Origin: Przewalskia tangutica
Lineage: Eukaryota; Streptophyta; Magnoliopsida; Solanales; Solanaceae
Assembly (NCBI GenBank): GCA_029844215.1
Contig: CM056736.1
Location: forward strand, 20,893,501 to 20,957,500
DNA length: 64,000 bases
Reading direction: 5' to 3'
The notes beneath the pieces were generated by a model, which worked only from the letters and a program-made list of their open reading frames with translations, did no database searches and was not told where the DNA came from. The position numbers and the translations under genes are program-made. Position 1 is the stretch's first letter, and each line of letters begins with the position of its first letter. Shown here piece after piece: positions 37,089 to 48,315 of the stretch.

Positions 37089-38990
37089 ATGACTAATCCA
37101 GAGGCACCGGAACGAAACAACTTATGACTCATCCCCGTTCCTGTAGAGGATGCAGAGGCGTTAGAAAGGAGAAACACCAATGATCAATACCTCGCCAAAC
37201 TATTGCAGCAAATGGAAATCATGCAAGCCGAAATAGAAAGGCTCCGAAATATCACAAACCTGTCTATTAGCTTGAATGCACCACTCCCAGAGCAAGGGAC
37301 AAATGCAATCGTGTCACAAGCCCTTGAGCCTCCACTTCCCCAAAGCTCCCCGCAAAGGCCGCAACATACCAGCTCACACCAAAACGTCACTCGCCCGGTC
37401 AATTTGCAAGCCGACCTCCAAAATGATCCGTTTACTACATACATATCTCTACCTCCACCTACTTATATCTCCCCACTCAGTCCAAATTGCCAAGTCACCC
37501 AATACGAGCAGAGGACACGCATCACTAGTCCTAACAAACAATATGGGGGATTAGCACATCCGACCGAAAGCCAACCATTTATTATGCATGCATCCTCTCA
37601 AGAGACAGATCAGTACAGGGAAGTGGGGCGGCAGACTAGGGCTGCTGAAAATATGGCAAAAGAAATTTGTAGTTTGAAAGAGGCATTCAAAAGCATTCAA
37701 ATGAACAAAGGGGAGGAAGATTTAGAATATGAAAACTTATGTATGCACCCTGACGTTGAATTACCTGTAGGGTACAAGGTGCCCAAATTTGACATGTTCG
37801 ATGGAAAGGGGAATCCTCGAGCTCATCTAAGGTCATATTGTGATAAATTGATTGGAGTTGGTAAAAATCAAGCAATCATCATGAAACTATTCATCAGGAG
37901 TCTAACCGGCGAGGCACTGGACTGGTACACATGCCAAGACCATCGAAAATGGGACAGCTGGAATGCCATGGCACAAGATTTCATGGATAGATTCAGATTC
38001 AACATCGACATCGCACGATAGATTTTATCTTATGAAACTCGAAAAGAAATCCACCGAAACTTTCAGGGAATACGCCCTGAGGTGGCGGTCGGAAGCAGCA
38101 AAGGTCCAACCTCCAATGGCAGAGAGCTAAATGACCACCTTGTTCGCGCAATCGTTAAAAGATGCGACGTATTATGAAAAGATGATCAGTGTAATTGGGC
38201 GAAGTTTTGCAGAAGTCGTGAGAATGGGCGACTTCGTGGAAGAAGGCATTAAGACAGGCAGGATTACAAACCTGACAGCCCTACAAGCAACTAGCAGAGC
38301 AGTGCAGTCAAATTCCATCGGAGGTACCTCACAGAGGAGAAGAGATGCATCACCCTCCATCATGGTCATTCAGGAGCATATGCGTAACAACTTCCAGTGT
38401 ATCAAAGCCCACCGCCTTTACCATCCACACCATATTATCAAGATCGCGCCACCCATATCTGCTTACCATACCCAACCAAAGATACCCAAAATACTCACCA
38501 CAATCACAATCCGCACACCAAAGCAGACCCAAACCGTATAGATCTTGAGAGAAAGCCAACTGAACCTATACACCTTTAGTGAACCTATAGCCCAAGTGTA
38601 TGAGAAGGCAAAGCCGCGAGAATACTCGGCCGGTTCGAAATACCCGTGCCTACTTCCGAGGCACGATGAAACCAAACATTGTGCATACCACTCCGGTGTC
38701 GAGGGGCATGACATCGCAAATTGTTATACCCTCAAAGACAAAATCGAGGAATTGATCAAAGATGGAGTCATCCAACTTAAAGCTCCTCAATATAAACAAC
38801 AACCACTTACCAAACCCTGATGATGCCTATGTGAACATGATTGTTGAACAAAACAGTTTGGAAGGGACTGTTGTGCCGGTCCAAAGAGGGAAGGAGGTTG
38901 AATCATCAATCAATCTCCAAAGGAAGAGAAATGCTCCTTGGCTAGAGCCTGTTGCGCCTGAATCAGTCATTCATCAAAACATGCACTTCG
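37089..38990 (+). pseudogene. Tat/Ogre-type gag of element B, broken
   Basis: The frame starts at ATG 37089 and meets TGA at 37125-37127, then stays open in phase to 38021. A coiled-coil-like start (LAKLLQQMEIMQAEIERL) is followed by a proline-rich stretch, then the capsid region (KVPKFDMFDGKGNPRAHLRS, then GEALDWYT). A frameshift near 38018 moves to another frame (EKKSTETFREYALRWRSEA), with TAA at 38128-38130. The homologous segment IGRSFAEVVRMGDFVEEG follows. A shifted proline/tyrosine-rich tract at 38345-38540 precedes the nucleocapsid-like CAYHSGVEGHDIANC (C-x2-H-x5-H-x4-C) at about 38680-38725. The recognisable end is near 38990. It would form the particle shell if intact. Confidence 0.85.
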
Positions 38991-39239
38991 CAGAAATCAA
39001 AGGAAGAAGATACAGAAAACTGCGTGGAAGGGCTCTAAAGTATTCTCGTTGCTGAAAAGGAAACATAAATACAATGTGATCCGGTATGATCCGTCAAGAC
39101 TTCGCCATCTAAGATGCAGAGCAATGCGACATTTTGAACAAGTGGACGTGTACCCCTGTCTTGGCCTCTGGGAATCTAAAAAAAAAAAATACATAGTTAG
39201 TTTAACATATTTTGCCTCTTTCCGTTTGTAATGATGGAA

Positions 39240-39510
39240 CTACGTTCGACCTGATTCCCTTGACGGATACGTAGGCGGCCATATCGGCTTCGGTCCCACC
39301 TTTTAGAAAATCCCCATTTTCTCTTTTGCTTGTATTGGAACTACGTTTGACCTGATTCCCTTGATGGATACGTAGGCGGCCGCCTCGGCTTCGGTCCCAC
39401 CTTTAGAAATTTTTAATTTCACCCAATTTCGCTTGTAATGAACTACGTCATGACCTGATTCTCTCATGGGGATACGTAGGCGGCCTAAATCGGCTTCGGT
39501 CACACCATTA
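39240..39510 (+). repeat. Three ~101-bp tandem repeats in element B
   Basis: Units start at about 39240, 39342 and 39443. Each has ctacgtt(c/t)gacctgattc, then ggatacgtaggcggcc, then cggcttcggtc. The same unit occurs in element A (20588-20770). No protein is encoded. Confidence 0.8.
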
Positions 39511-40180
39511 TGAAACCTTCCATATTTTTGAAAATAACAAAAACACACATAATATACAAGCAACCCCATGGAAACCCACTTTTAGGCTAAATGCCCTTTG
39601 CAAATTCAAAACTGAGACAAGACAGGAAACCAGGCAGAGGTTATGAGTCCCAAACAAGGCAGACGTCCGGCGTCAAAAGTCAAAACTACAAAGTCAACGC
39701 GAATCAACCGCCCCCCCCCCCTCAAACTCACAAATTTTCTTTGAACGCAGGTCCTTCATATTAGCAGAAGGTACAACAAAGTTCTTCATACTAGTAGAAG
39801 CAGAAAATACAACAAAATTCTTCGAAGCGTGACGGTAGCGACATCAACAATCGAGTTCAAATCCCGCAACAAAGTCTAGCGCGTCGGCTCGGGCCTGAAG
39901 TCAATTGCAACCTACGCATTGCACAAACGCACAACAAAGACATCATGGCAATCCATATGGTTCACAAATGCATCACAACAAAGCGTCATGGCAATTCGTG
40001 TGGCGATCTAGCATGTCGCCCAAGGACAACATCTCAAAGATTCACAACACCCCACATATCATACCGGGATGACATCCTATTCACATAATTGCATTTCTCA
40101 TATATTTATCATCTTGTTTTATGATTATACACTAATTTTTCTCAAGCTTAGCTTGCGGGAGCATTTATTCTACGAGAGCG

Positions 40181-40668
40181 GCGGAACACGTCCAAAACGA
40201 CGCCACGTCCAAAACGACGCCAGTCGAAAACGACGCCGAGTCCAAAGCGACTCGAGTCCAAAGCGACTCGCGTCCAAACGACGCCACCAAAACGACGTCG
40301 AGTCCGAAAATGACTCGCGTCCAAAACGACGCGCGTCCAAAACGACGCGCGTCGAATCTGACGCCGCGTCCAAAAACGGCCGCGTCAAAAACGACGCCGC
40401 GTCAAACGACTCGCGTCAGCGGCCGCGTCCGGCGACGCTAAGTCGAAACGACGCTACGTCCGAAAACGACGCTACGTCCGAAAACGACGTCGAGTCCGAA
40501 AACGACTCCGAGTCCGAAAACGACTCCGCGTCCGAAAACGACGCTAAGTCCGAAAACGACGCTAAGTCCGAAAACGACGCCACGTCCGAAAACGACGCCA
40601 AGTCCGAAAATGACGCCACGTCCGAAAACGACGCCAAGTCCGAAACGACGTCCAAAACGGCGTCATCA
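40181..40668. repeat. ~18-bp minisatellite in element B
   Basis: About 27 imperfect units of gtccgaaaacgacgc plus 3 bases. The second half is a regular 18-bp period that keeps a frame open and would translate as SENDA-type hexapeptides; the first half is irregular. The array sits where element A has its gcgtcgttgc array. I regard the open frame 40069-40761 as a by-product of a period divisible by three. Confidence 0.85.
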
Positions 40669-41215
40669 ACACACCACATCTACGCAAGGACAATTTCTCT
40701 ACTCTCAAATTTGCATTTCTTATTCATGTTTTATTATTCTGTCTTAGCAGTTATGCACTAACCTTTTCTATGAGCTTTAGTCTACATGGCTTCAATCTAA
40801 AAGGCGATCGCGTGCAGAGACAACATATCCGCATTCACAATCGCAACACACGTGCAGGGCGAAAGTCACGGCGTTGCGGCATCGCATCAACACAACATGC
40901 ATCACATTTTTGCAGAATAACATTTTCTACTCACAGTTACATTGCTTTTAAAATTATGCATCATCATTTTGTCTTAACAGTTATGCACTAACCGTTTGCT
41001 TAAGTCTTAGCATGCAGGAGCAGGAGCACAACGTGGATTTTCTCTTACAGCGAACCGGGGCAATTTGTTGGGGGGCCAACCTTCCAACAAATGGCAGAAG
41101 CGGCCTCAAGCGTCGGTCCACTCGTTCCACATATCCATAAAATCCAGCACCATAAGTCGATAACGGTACACCCCTAAGTTCAAGCCAGTTATTTTATTTT
41201 TCTTAGCGCCACATA

Positions 41216-41500
41216 CCCAGTGTCGTCATAACTCGACACTGGGACAAATTTTGAGTCCGCGTTAGCCCGCCTTGGAATTTTGACCATGGTAGCCCAGTGT
41301 CGTCATAACTCGACACTGGGACAAATTTTGAGTTTGCGTTAGCGCGCCAGCGTTTGGCCATGGTAGCCCGGTGTCGTCATAAATCGACACTGGGACAAAT
41401 TTTGAGTCCGCGCTAACCCACCTTGGTGTTTTGACCATGGTAGCCCAGTGTCGTCATATCTCGACACTGGGACAAATTTTGAATTTTGCGTCAACCCTGC
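41216..41500. repeat. Four tandem units, each carrying a 28-nt hairpin
   Basis: The inverted repeat cccagtgtcg - tcataact - cgacactggg occurs at 41216-41243, 41293-41320, 41367-41394 (one stem change) and 41444-41471, each followed by acaaattttga. Periods are 77, 74 and 77 bp. Element A has one related copy at about 19040-19072. The array ends about 100 bp before the purine tract. Confidence 0.88.
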
Positions 41501-41599
41501 CTCAATTGCCCAGCATTTTTTTTTCTTAATTTTCAGGATCGAGACAAAATTGGCTATGAGTCAACGTCTTTGTCCGAAGATTCTTCCATCATCTCCATA

Positions 41600-41612
41600 C
41601 AAAGAGGGACAA
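41600..41612 (+). other. Polypurine tract of element B
   Basis: The sequence caaagagggacaa lies immediately before the 3' LTR and matches the tract of element A. Confidence 0.75.
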
Positions 41613-44600
41613 TGTGACACGATTTTGACCCTACCGTCGATCATTAACTACAAAATTACATTAAATTTTTACAATAATTTTAATAATTTTATAATAATAA
41701 AAAATGCAGCGATAAAACATTAATACAGGCATAAATTACGCACTTAGAGTCTCGCGCCCATATTTATTAATTTTAAGCCCTGTCATAATTCTTAATAATT
41801 AATAATAAATACATAAAATAAATAATTTAGCCATGACGTCGTGTCAAATAGCATAGCCGCATTTATTAATACGCAAAGCAACGTCTTAATTATTGTAATT
41901 ATTTAAAGCATAAATAATTAATAATGCACAATAAATAAGATTTTTTAAATAATAGCGCCACATTCTAAAATATTAAGCACTAATTAAATAGCACGCCCAT
42001 TTTTATTCTTGTAATAATTTTAAACTCAAGATCAAGAAGCTTAGACTAATAAAACACTTAAAATAATTTAATCACAGTTTATTAATTTAATTTACCACTA
42101 ATTAATTAATAATACACCTAAACTAATACCCAATTAAAACTAACCTAAACCAAAACCTAATTAAAATACTACCCTTCACTGACCTCAACAACCCACTTCC
42201 TTGGCCCAACACCCGCAAGCCCACACGCCCTCAGCCCTTCTTCACCTCTCCTCCCCCTCTCATCATATTTCAGAACCCTTAACCTAAAAAAACGAAGAGA
42301 GCATCATTTTCGTCTTCCCCCCTAACCCTAAAGACGCCGCCGACAAACCAGCAAGATCCTCGCCGGATTTTTCGGGCGGAAGATCCGGCGAGTCAAACAT
42401 ACCACTTTCCTTAAATCCCACAAGTAAGAATCGTCCAGAAATAACCTCAATCTTACCCAGACTTCATCCCTTCCAAATATGAAACCTAAACTTCACCCTC
42501 TTCAGAAACCTAAAACCTAAAGGAGATCCGCCGCATTCCCCTCCCAAATCTTCTCCTCAAATCGCGCCCCAAATCAAAGCTATCCTTTCTTAAGAATCAA
42601 ATGAACCTCGAATCAGTACGAAATCACACGAAATCAGTACGAAATCGCACAAAAATCAGTCTAAAATGGTACCAATAACTTACCAAACTTAGGACCTAAA
42701 GTTAGGCTATATAAGCAAAGCAATCCTTACATGCAAAGGGATCGACAACAATGGGGAGAGAAAACCCAACACCTTTCTGAAACCCTGACACGAACAAAAA
42801 AAAAATCGACTCAACTGTCATAGAACATAGGGGAAACCTGAGGGAACCCGTTAGCATCCTTTAGCCGAAGCCTTTCTTTCAAAAAAAATAGCCTAGAATC
42901 GTCCACAAACGATATCGTTTTCAATCGCATAGCATAAAACCTCCGAGCGGATCGACGACTTGATACACTGCCTCGGTTCGCTGTCCGGAGAAGGTAAACC
43001 CAAATTCCTCTTAGTTCATTTTCGTATTGTCGTATTTGTGTGTTAAACCTGTGTCGATTAGCTCGTTCAGATTATCGGGTTCAGTGATGCATAAATGTGA
43101 TGTCGGTTACTGTTTAACTGTCTGTTAGCCTATCTATTTGACTGTCAATACTCGAATCTGCTGGGCTGGGTTCATCCTTAGCGTAATGTGATTGCTGCGC
43201 TGTTTTAATACTTGTTTAGCGACGACCATGATATGGGTAGTAGGTCTGGGATTCGGTCATGTATCTCATATTCAGTGTTAAGCAGATACAAATTTAAATT
43301 CCTCCATGACTTGTATAATGTTGTGTCCTGTTTTGTATGTTATAGCGAATTGCGCAACTGTGTTTGTTAATGTGATTAAGCCAACGTTTAGCCTCTGTTG
43401 TGTGTCTTTATACATCAGTCACAATTTGAGTTCATGAGGTCGATTCGAGTTATATTAGTTATGTTTAGTAAGTCCAGATTATTATGGTAACCCTTGTGTA
43501 TTTAAGGGCTCATCATATTAAAGCAGTTAAACAGGTACCAACTCTTGAAGTTAAGAAGTGGTTTAGATTATCCATGAGTTATTTTTGTCTTTGGTGACCA
43601 TAATTATTGATTCGATTCCCATGTGTGATCTGGTCAGTGGATGCTTAACATGTTGGCTTAAGGCTAGCTTTGTTCACATATAAGTCGTATAATCTATCTA
43701 ATGCCCAGTTGAGACTTATCATATGAAATCCGCTTGAGTGAGTGTTGGTCATATAGTACACATAGGGGGTAATTAGGTATCAAAGATTATTTAAATTGAC
43801 AAGAAGGGATAAAATGTACTTGCTTCTTATCAGAACTATATTCTCATGTCTAGTTCCATGCTCTAAAGTATGCCTATCAACAATATGTATCCATTTCTAA
43901 AATATGTCTAAAAGGAATAAGAATGGAAAGCTCCCTTTTAAGCCTTGATTATTAAGCATGCCTATCTATCTTACTGTCTGCATAATCTTTTCTTGGTCGT
44001 ATATTTGGCCCATTCTTTAACTTCTCTGTATTGAGGTCTGCTCATGTCACGTAAGTAAGGCATGATTGGGACGTAATCTATCATATAATGTTTTCGTACA
44101 CATAAATTTTGTTTGTCTTGTTTAAAACTGCCCCTGTTATTGTTTCATTCTAAACTTAAAAAAAATGTTAGAATGTCTTCTTCTCCTCCTAGATATAGCA
44201 TATGTGAGGTATGCCTGATTCAAGTTTCAATTTGAGCGTATTAATGTGTGTCTCTGGTGTGTCATTATGTACGTGATTCATATTAAAGTTCTAGTATTTA
44301 CCTTAACATCGTACATTAATTGTTGCTCTTCTTTGTGTTTGTGATCACTTGTTCAAATGTTTATCATTTATTGGGCCTACACTTTTTTTCTTTTCTTCTT
44401 TGGATGTATTGTGAAGACTGTCCATATCTCGTTACCTATAAAGGCCATGATCCAAGGCCTGGGCTGGCCTGCTTCCTGCTTTTTTTAAAAAAAATAAATA
44501 AATATGAAAGATTGTTTTTTTTGGGGCCTGTCTTCCTACTGTTACTCCCTAAAGAAATCTGAAAACTATGAAATACTAGGCCTGCCTTCTCGTTTCAGTT

Positions 44601-45781
44601 TCACCTGAAAATGTATGTGTGGGCCGAACATATTTTCATAATTTGTTTCGGTCCCTTTTTCTCTTGAAATGAAATGATTTCAATGTGTTAAATCTTATAT
44701 CAATGTGCATTTATTATTTGATAAAGTTTGAGATATATACTAATCCTTATCTTTTTTTTTTTTTTACATGAAATGCATCGGAGTAAAACGAAGAGTCTCA
44801 CGGCGAGACTCATCATGAGCTGCTTCAAATATTTATATGCATCCATCTCGCATAGGAAATTCCAAACCGCGGCGAAAGGACATCGTCATTCTTCGAGTCA
44901 TCCTTATTTAATTCATATCGTTTCCTCATTCATTTGTTGTAATTATTTGCCTAACATTTACTCTAACATTAATATATTTAGAATAGTTCGAGCTTGGGTC
45001 GTCCTTAGTAAGGAGTTTAACATTAGAAATTTACGTGCCTCTCTAAGTAAATCATTTTAACTTAAGTTATAATTAAACCATTTAGTCGCATAATTATTCA
45101 TGTAGTCTAGACATTATTTTGTCATTTAATATTAACTTGCATAACTAATCATGTAGCTATGACATTATTCTTAACCCATTTGCTACAAAATCTATATAGA
45201 AATCTTATTTTTTTTATGTATACTAAGGAACCCCCTTAAGCATGTGGGATACTAATCAAGGTAGGCAAATGTATACATTTAGTCAATAAATCCACTTTGC
45301 ATCACATATTTTTCATAAATAATATAGGGCATGCTTTAAACTCTATATGTGTTTTACATCACTAATCTTATTAATCTTTTGCCAAAAATACTTTCTATTA
45401 AATATCTTTCAAACATGCATTCTTAACAATAATAGTTAACCCTAGGTTTGAACGGACAACCGCAAGTTAGCGGATCCTTTAGGGTGCCTGACCCCTTCCC
45501 TTTAGGATAATAAAGAACCCTTACCCAGAATCTCATTAAAGTTTAGCAGACCATTAAAATGGAGTTAATGTTTACTTTAACTTAGTTGACATTTAGGTGT
45601 CCTAATTCACCCAAAATAATTAGGTGGCGACTCCGCGAACCCTTTAACACCTTTTCCACTTTTAGCATCTTTTAACCTTTTTAGCAATCTTTTAAACATT
45701 TAGCATTTATTTTATTTTCTAACATTTTTTATTAAGCAGGGGATTCGCTCAATAATGTCGCGGCCGAAAAAGGGCGTGACA
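41613..45781 (+). repeat. 3' LTR of element B
   Basis: 4169 bp, starting tgtgacacgattttgacc (slightly altered from tgttgacacccaattttgacc) and ending gggcgtgaca. It retains the ~766-bp segment lost from the 5' LTR, including the cctaggtttgaacggac and ggtggcgactcc segments also found in element A, which shows the long form is ancestral. Confidence 0.92.
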
Positions 45782-47442
45782 GTACGTATAAACAGGGGAA
45801 GTGCTGCCCAAATAGTTGTAGGAAAAGAGAACCATTACTTCGTATTAACCTACACTTGAAAGCTTGAAGTTGATAGAAGTGTTATTCTCATTATAGGTTG
45901 AAGTACTACTTGTGGCGTGTTCTACTTAGCGTGAGGATTAGCCGAAGAGGTATGTGGAACTCTTCCTATCTTTCTTCGAGCATGAACCTTATAAAACGAG
46001 TGTACGGTGGACGTACGTATTTTAAATGAATTCGGATTCCTTGTGGTTTATGAAGCAAGTTACTTCATTTTAAAGGTATACTTGACTTGATTTTAAAAGT
46101 ATAAGTCACTTGGTTTTAAAGGTGTAAGTGCCTTGATTTTAAAAGTTTAACTTTGATTTTTAAAGAGTAAGTGACTTGATGTTGCAAGGCTAGTACCTTG
46201 GGGTTTTATAAAAGAAATGATGTACGGCGGACGTACATGGTGCTATTGGGTTCAAGTCCCTAATATTACATGATATGATTCTTTTTATAACAAGAATGTA
46301 CGGTGTACGTACATGGTGTTATTGGGTTCAAGTCCCTAATATTATACGACATGGTAATGCCATGGGGTTTTCTAAGATGTCATTCTATTTGTTCTAATGA
46401 GTGTCAAAGATTATTTTAACTTGCATATGTTTGTTCATATAGCCATTCGTGCAAGTGTTATATTTCCATATCACCGCGTCCCTCACTAGAGGGCCGGCAA
46501 CATTATGTATATATTTCATCGATTAGCTCCCATTACGTGAGTTGGTACACATTCATTGCGGGTCTGAAGGACTCATGCGGGTTCAATTCCCAGGATATCA
46601 TTCCATGGACTAGCTCTCCATGATGAGGATATCAGGTACGGATATCCATTGCGGGTCTACAAGATCCATGCGGGTTCGAGTCCCATGCGGGTGAAATAGT
46701 TCCATGAGTAGGATTGCATAATGATTCTGAGGGCAGGTGTCCCTGATTTTGACATGACTTTCATATTTTGAAATGGTAATGATTTCATAATTTGGAAATG
46801 ATACGGTTGATCTCACTTTTAAAAGGCATATTTTAAAAGGTACAGTTGACTCTCATTACTTTCATCTTTGCAAGGCATAGTTGTACTAATATTTTGATTA
46901 TCATACTTGTTTCCTGTTATATTTTGGACTGTTATGATCTCATTTACAGTACTTACTGTTTCACATACTTGGTACATCTTTCGTACTGACCCCCTTTCCT
47001 CGGGGGGTTGCGTTTCATGCCGCAGGTGTAGGTACATAGTTTGGTGATCCTCACTCTTAGGATCTCTACTCCATTTTTGAGGAAGCTCCATTATTTCGGA
47101 GGCTTGTCTTTTTGGTACATATCCCTGTTATTGTAGGATTATGTACATTCAGGGTATGACGGGGCCCTGTCCCGTCATAGTTTATTGTCCAAACTCTTAG
47201 AGGTCTGTATTCATATGTGGGATGGACTTGCGGGAGTTATATATACTGTTGGCCATTGTACTACTGTATTGTCGGGTCATTCCCCTTTGTATATAGCATC
47301 AGTCTCATCGGCTTGCCTTATTGCTACTTATACAGTTTTTCATTTATTATTTGGCCTATATCTGATATGGGATGTGAGGGTATAAGAGGGGGTGCCTAGG
47401 TAGGACACTAGTCGTGGGTCCGAGTTTCGGGTTGTGATAAAG

Positions 47443-47454
47443 TGGTATCAGAGC
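47443..47454 (+). other. Primer-binding site of element C
   Basis: TGGTATCAGAGC, complementary to the 3' end of initiator methionine tRNA in plants, three bases after the 5' LTR. Confidence 0.9.
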
Positions 47455-47644
47455 AGTTAATCTTCGGAATATCTACAGACCGTGTCTAGTAGAGTCTTGG
47501 GTATGGGTATGTGTGCACCATACTTATACACATGAGGCTACAAGATATTTAGGATTTGGTTTCTATTCTTCTCACTCTGAGATCGTGCAATAGAGGTGTG
47601 TTATTAGGATGATCCCTCTCTGACGTATTCTTGTGCTTTCAGCT

Positions 47645-48315
47645 ATGCCTCCACGGAAAGTAGCAGTGGCCCAGAAGGGCAAATCAGCAGCAGGAGCTGC
47701 TAGGCAGACTCAGAAAGTTACTAGGACACGTGCTGGTCGATGCTGAGGGTGCGTCGACGACTAGTTACGTTCTGCGTCACTGAGGAGCTTAGGCGGCCAG
47801 CGACTCAGAGCCCGACACTTGAGCCTCCAATTCCTCAGCCAGGGGCAAAAGATAGGGACATGAGAGATGTAGTCCAGCTGCTGGCTAGGATAGTAGCAGG
47901 ACAGACTTACAGAAAGGAGCCGGTAGCTAACCCAGAGCAGATAGTTTGAGGGTCCATGACTTTTTGAGTTGTAGTACGCCAGAGTTTTACGGGTCGAGGC
48001 CCGAGGATGATCCACAGGAGTTCATCCGCCAGATACAGCAGACGATGAGGGTGATTAAGGCTTCGGAGACTGAGTCGGTTGTATTGGCTTCATACCGATT
48101 GCGCGATGTAGCAGTTAATTGGTTTGAGTTGTGGGAGCTGTCTAGGGGCGAGGGTGCTCCTCCAGTGGTGTGGGACGAGTTCACGGAGGCCTTTCTTGAC
48201 CACTTCTTGCCTCCTGAGATGAGGAGAGCCAAGGTTGACAGGTTCTTGACTTTGAGGCAGAGTGGAAGGACGATTAGAGAGTATGGCCTGGAGTTTGACT
48301 CATTGACTCGGTACG
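47645..48315 (+). pseudogene. Gag remnant of gypsy element C
   Basis: Starts at ATG 47645 (MPPRKVAVAQKGKSAAGAAR), then shifts frame near 47740 and again near 47946. The region 47950-48315 is a clear retrotransposon gag domain (EDDPQEFIRQIQQTMRVIKA, then WDEFTEAFLDHFLPPEMRRA and REYGLEFDSLTRYV). It stops abruptly where family-G sequence begins at 48316. The rest of capsid, the zinc knuckle and the protease active site are missing. Confidence 0.85.

Larger units (their letters stand above)
32827..45781 (+). mobile_element. Element B: family-T TR-GAG-like retrotransposon (gag, no pol)
   Basis: A 12,955-bp element with TSD gtacg (32822-32826 and 45782-45786), inserted in the 5' LTR of element C. 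LTRs read tgttgacaccc...gggcgtgaca. A primer site lies at 36236-36253 and a purine tract at 41600-41612. The interior holds a decayed gag of the Tat/Ogre gypsy type but no protease, RT, RNase H or integrase that I can read. Between gag and the 3' LTR are three tandem arrays. This architecture matches the described TR-GAG class, which would depend on pol from an autonomous relative. Near-identical LTRs over long blocks suggest a fairly recent insertion. Confidence 0.9.
31623..47439 (+). repeat. 5' LTR of gypsy element C, split by element B
   Basis: 31623-32826 and 45787-47439 together (about 2.86 kb) match 53113-56002: start tgttacaac, end gggttgtgata. The GC block at 31741-31890 contains gcaccgcggtgc at 31790-31801 and 31853-31864. 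TATA-like ctatatatacac is at 31959-31970. Short tandem motifs such as cttgattttaaaagt occur at about 46080-46180. Confidence 0.9.

Noticed and set aside
40069..40761. 230-residue open frame with SENDA-type repeats as a candidate protein gene
   Set aside because: The frame comes from an 18-bp minisatellite whose period is divisible by three; the first half is irregular and no domain or family is recognised. The matching minus-strand frame (40416-40679) is equally long-lived for the same reason.
41216..41500. Regularly spaced palindromic repeats resembling a CRISPR array
   Set aside because: The 'spacers' are themselves repeats of one another, the array lies inside a plant retrotransposon, and there are no cas genes.
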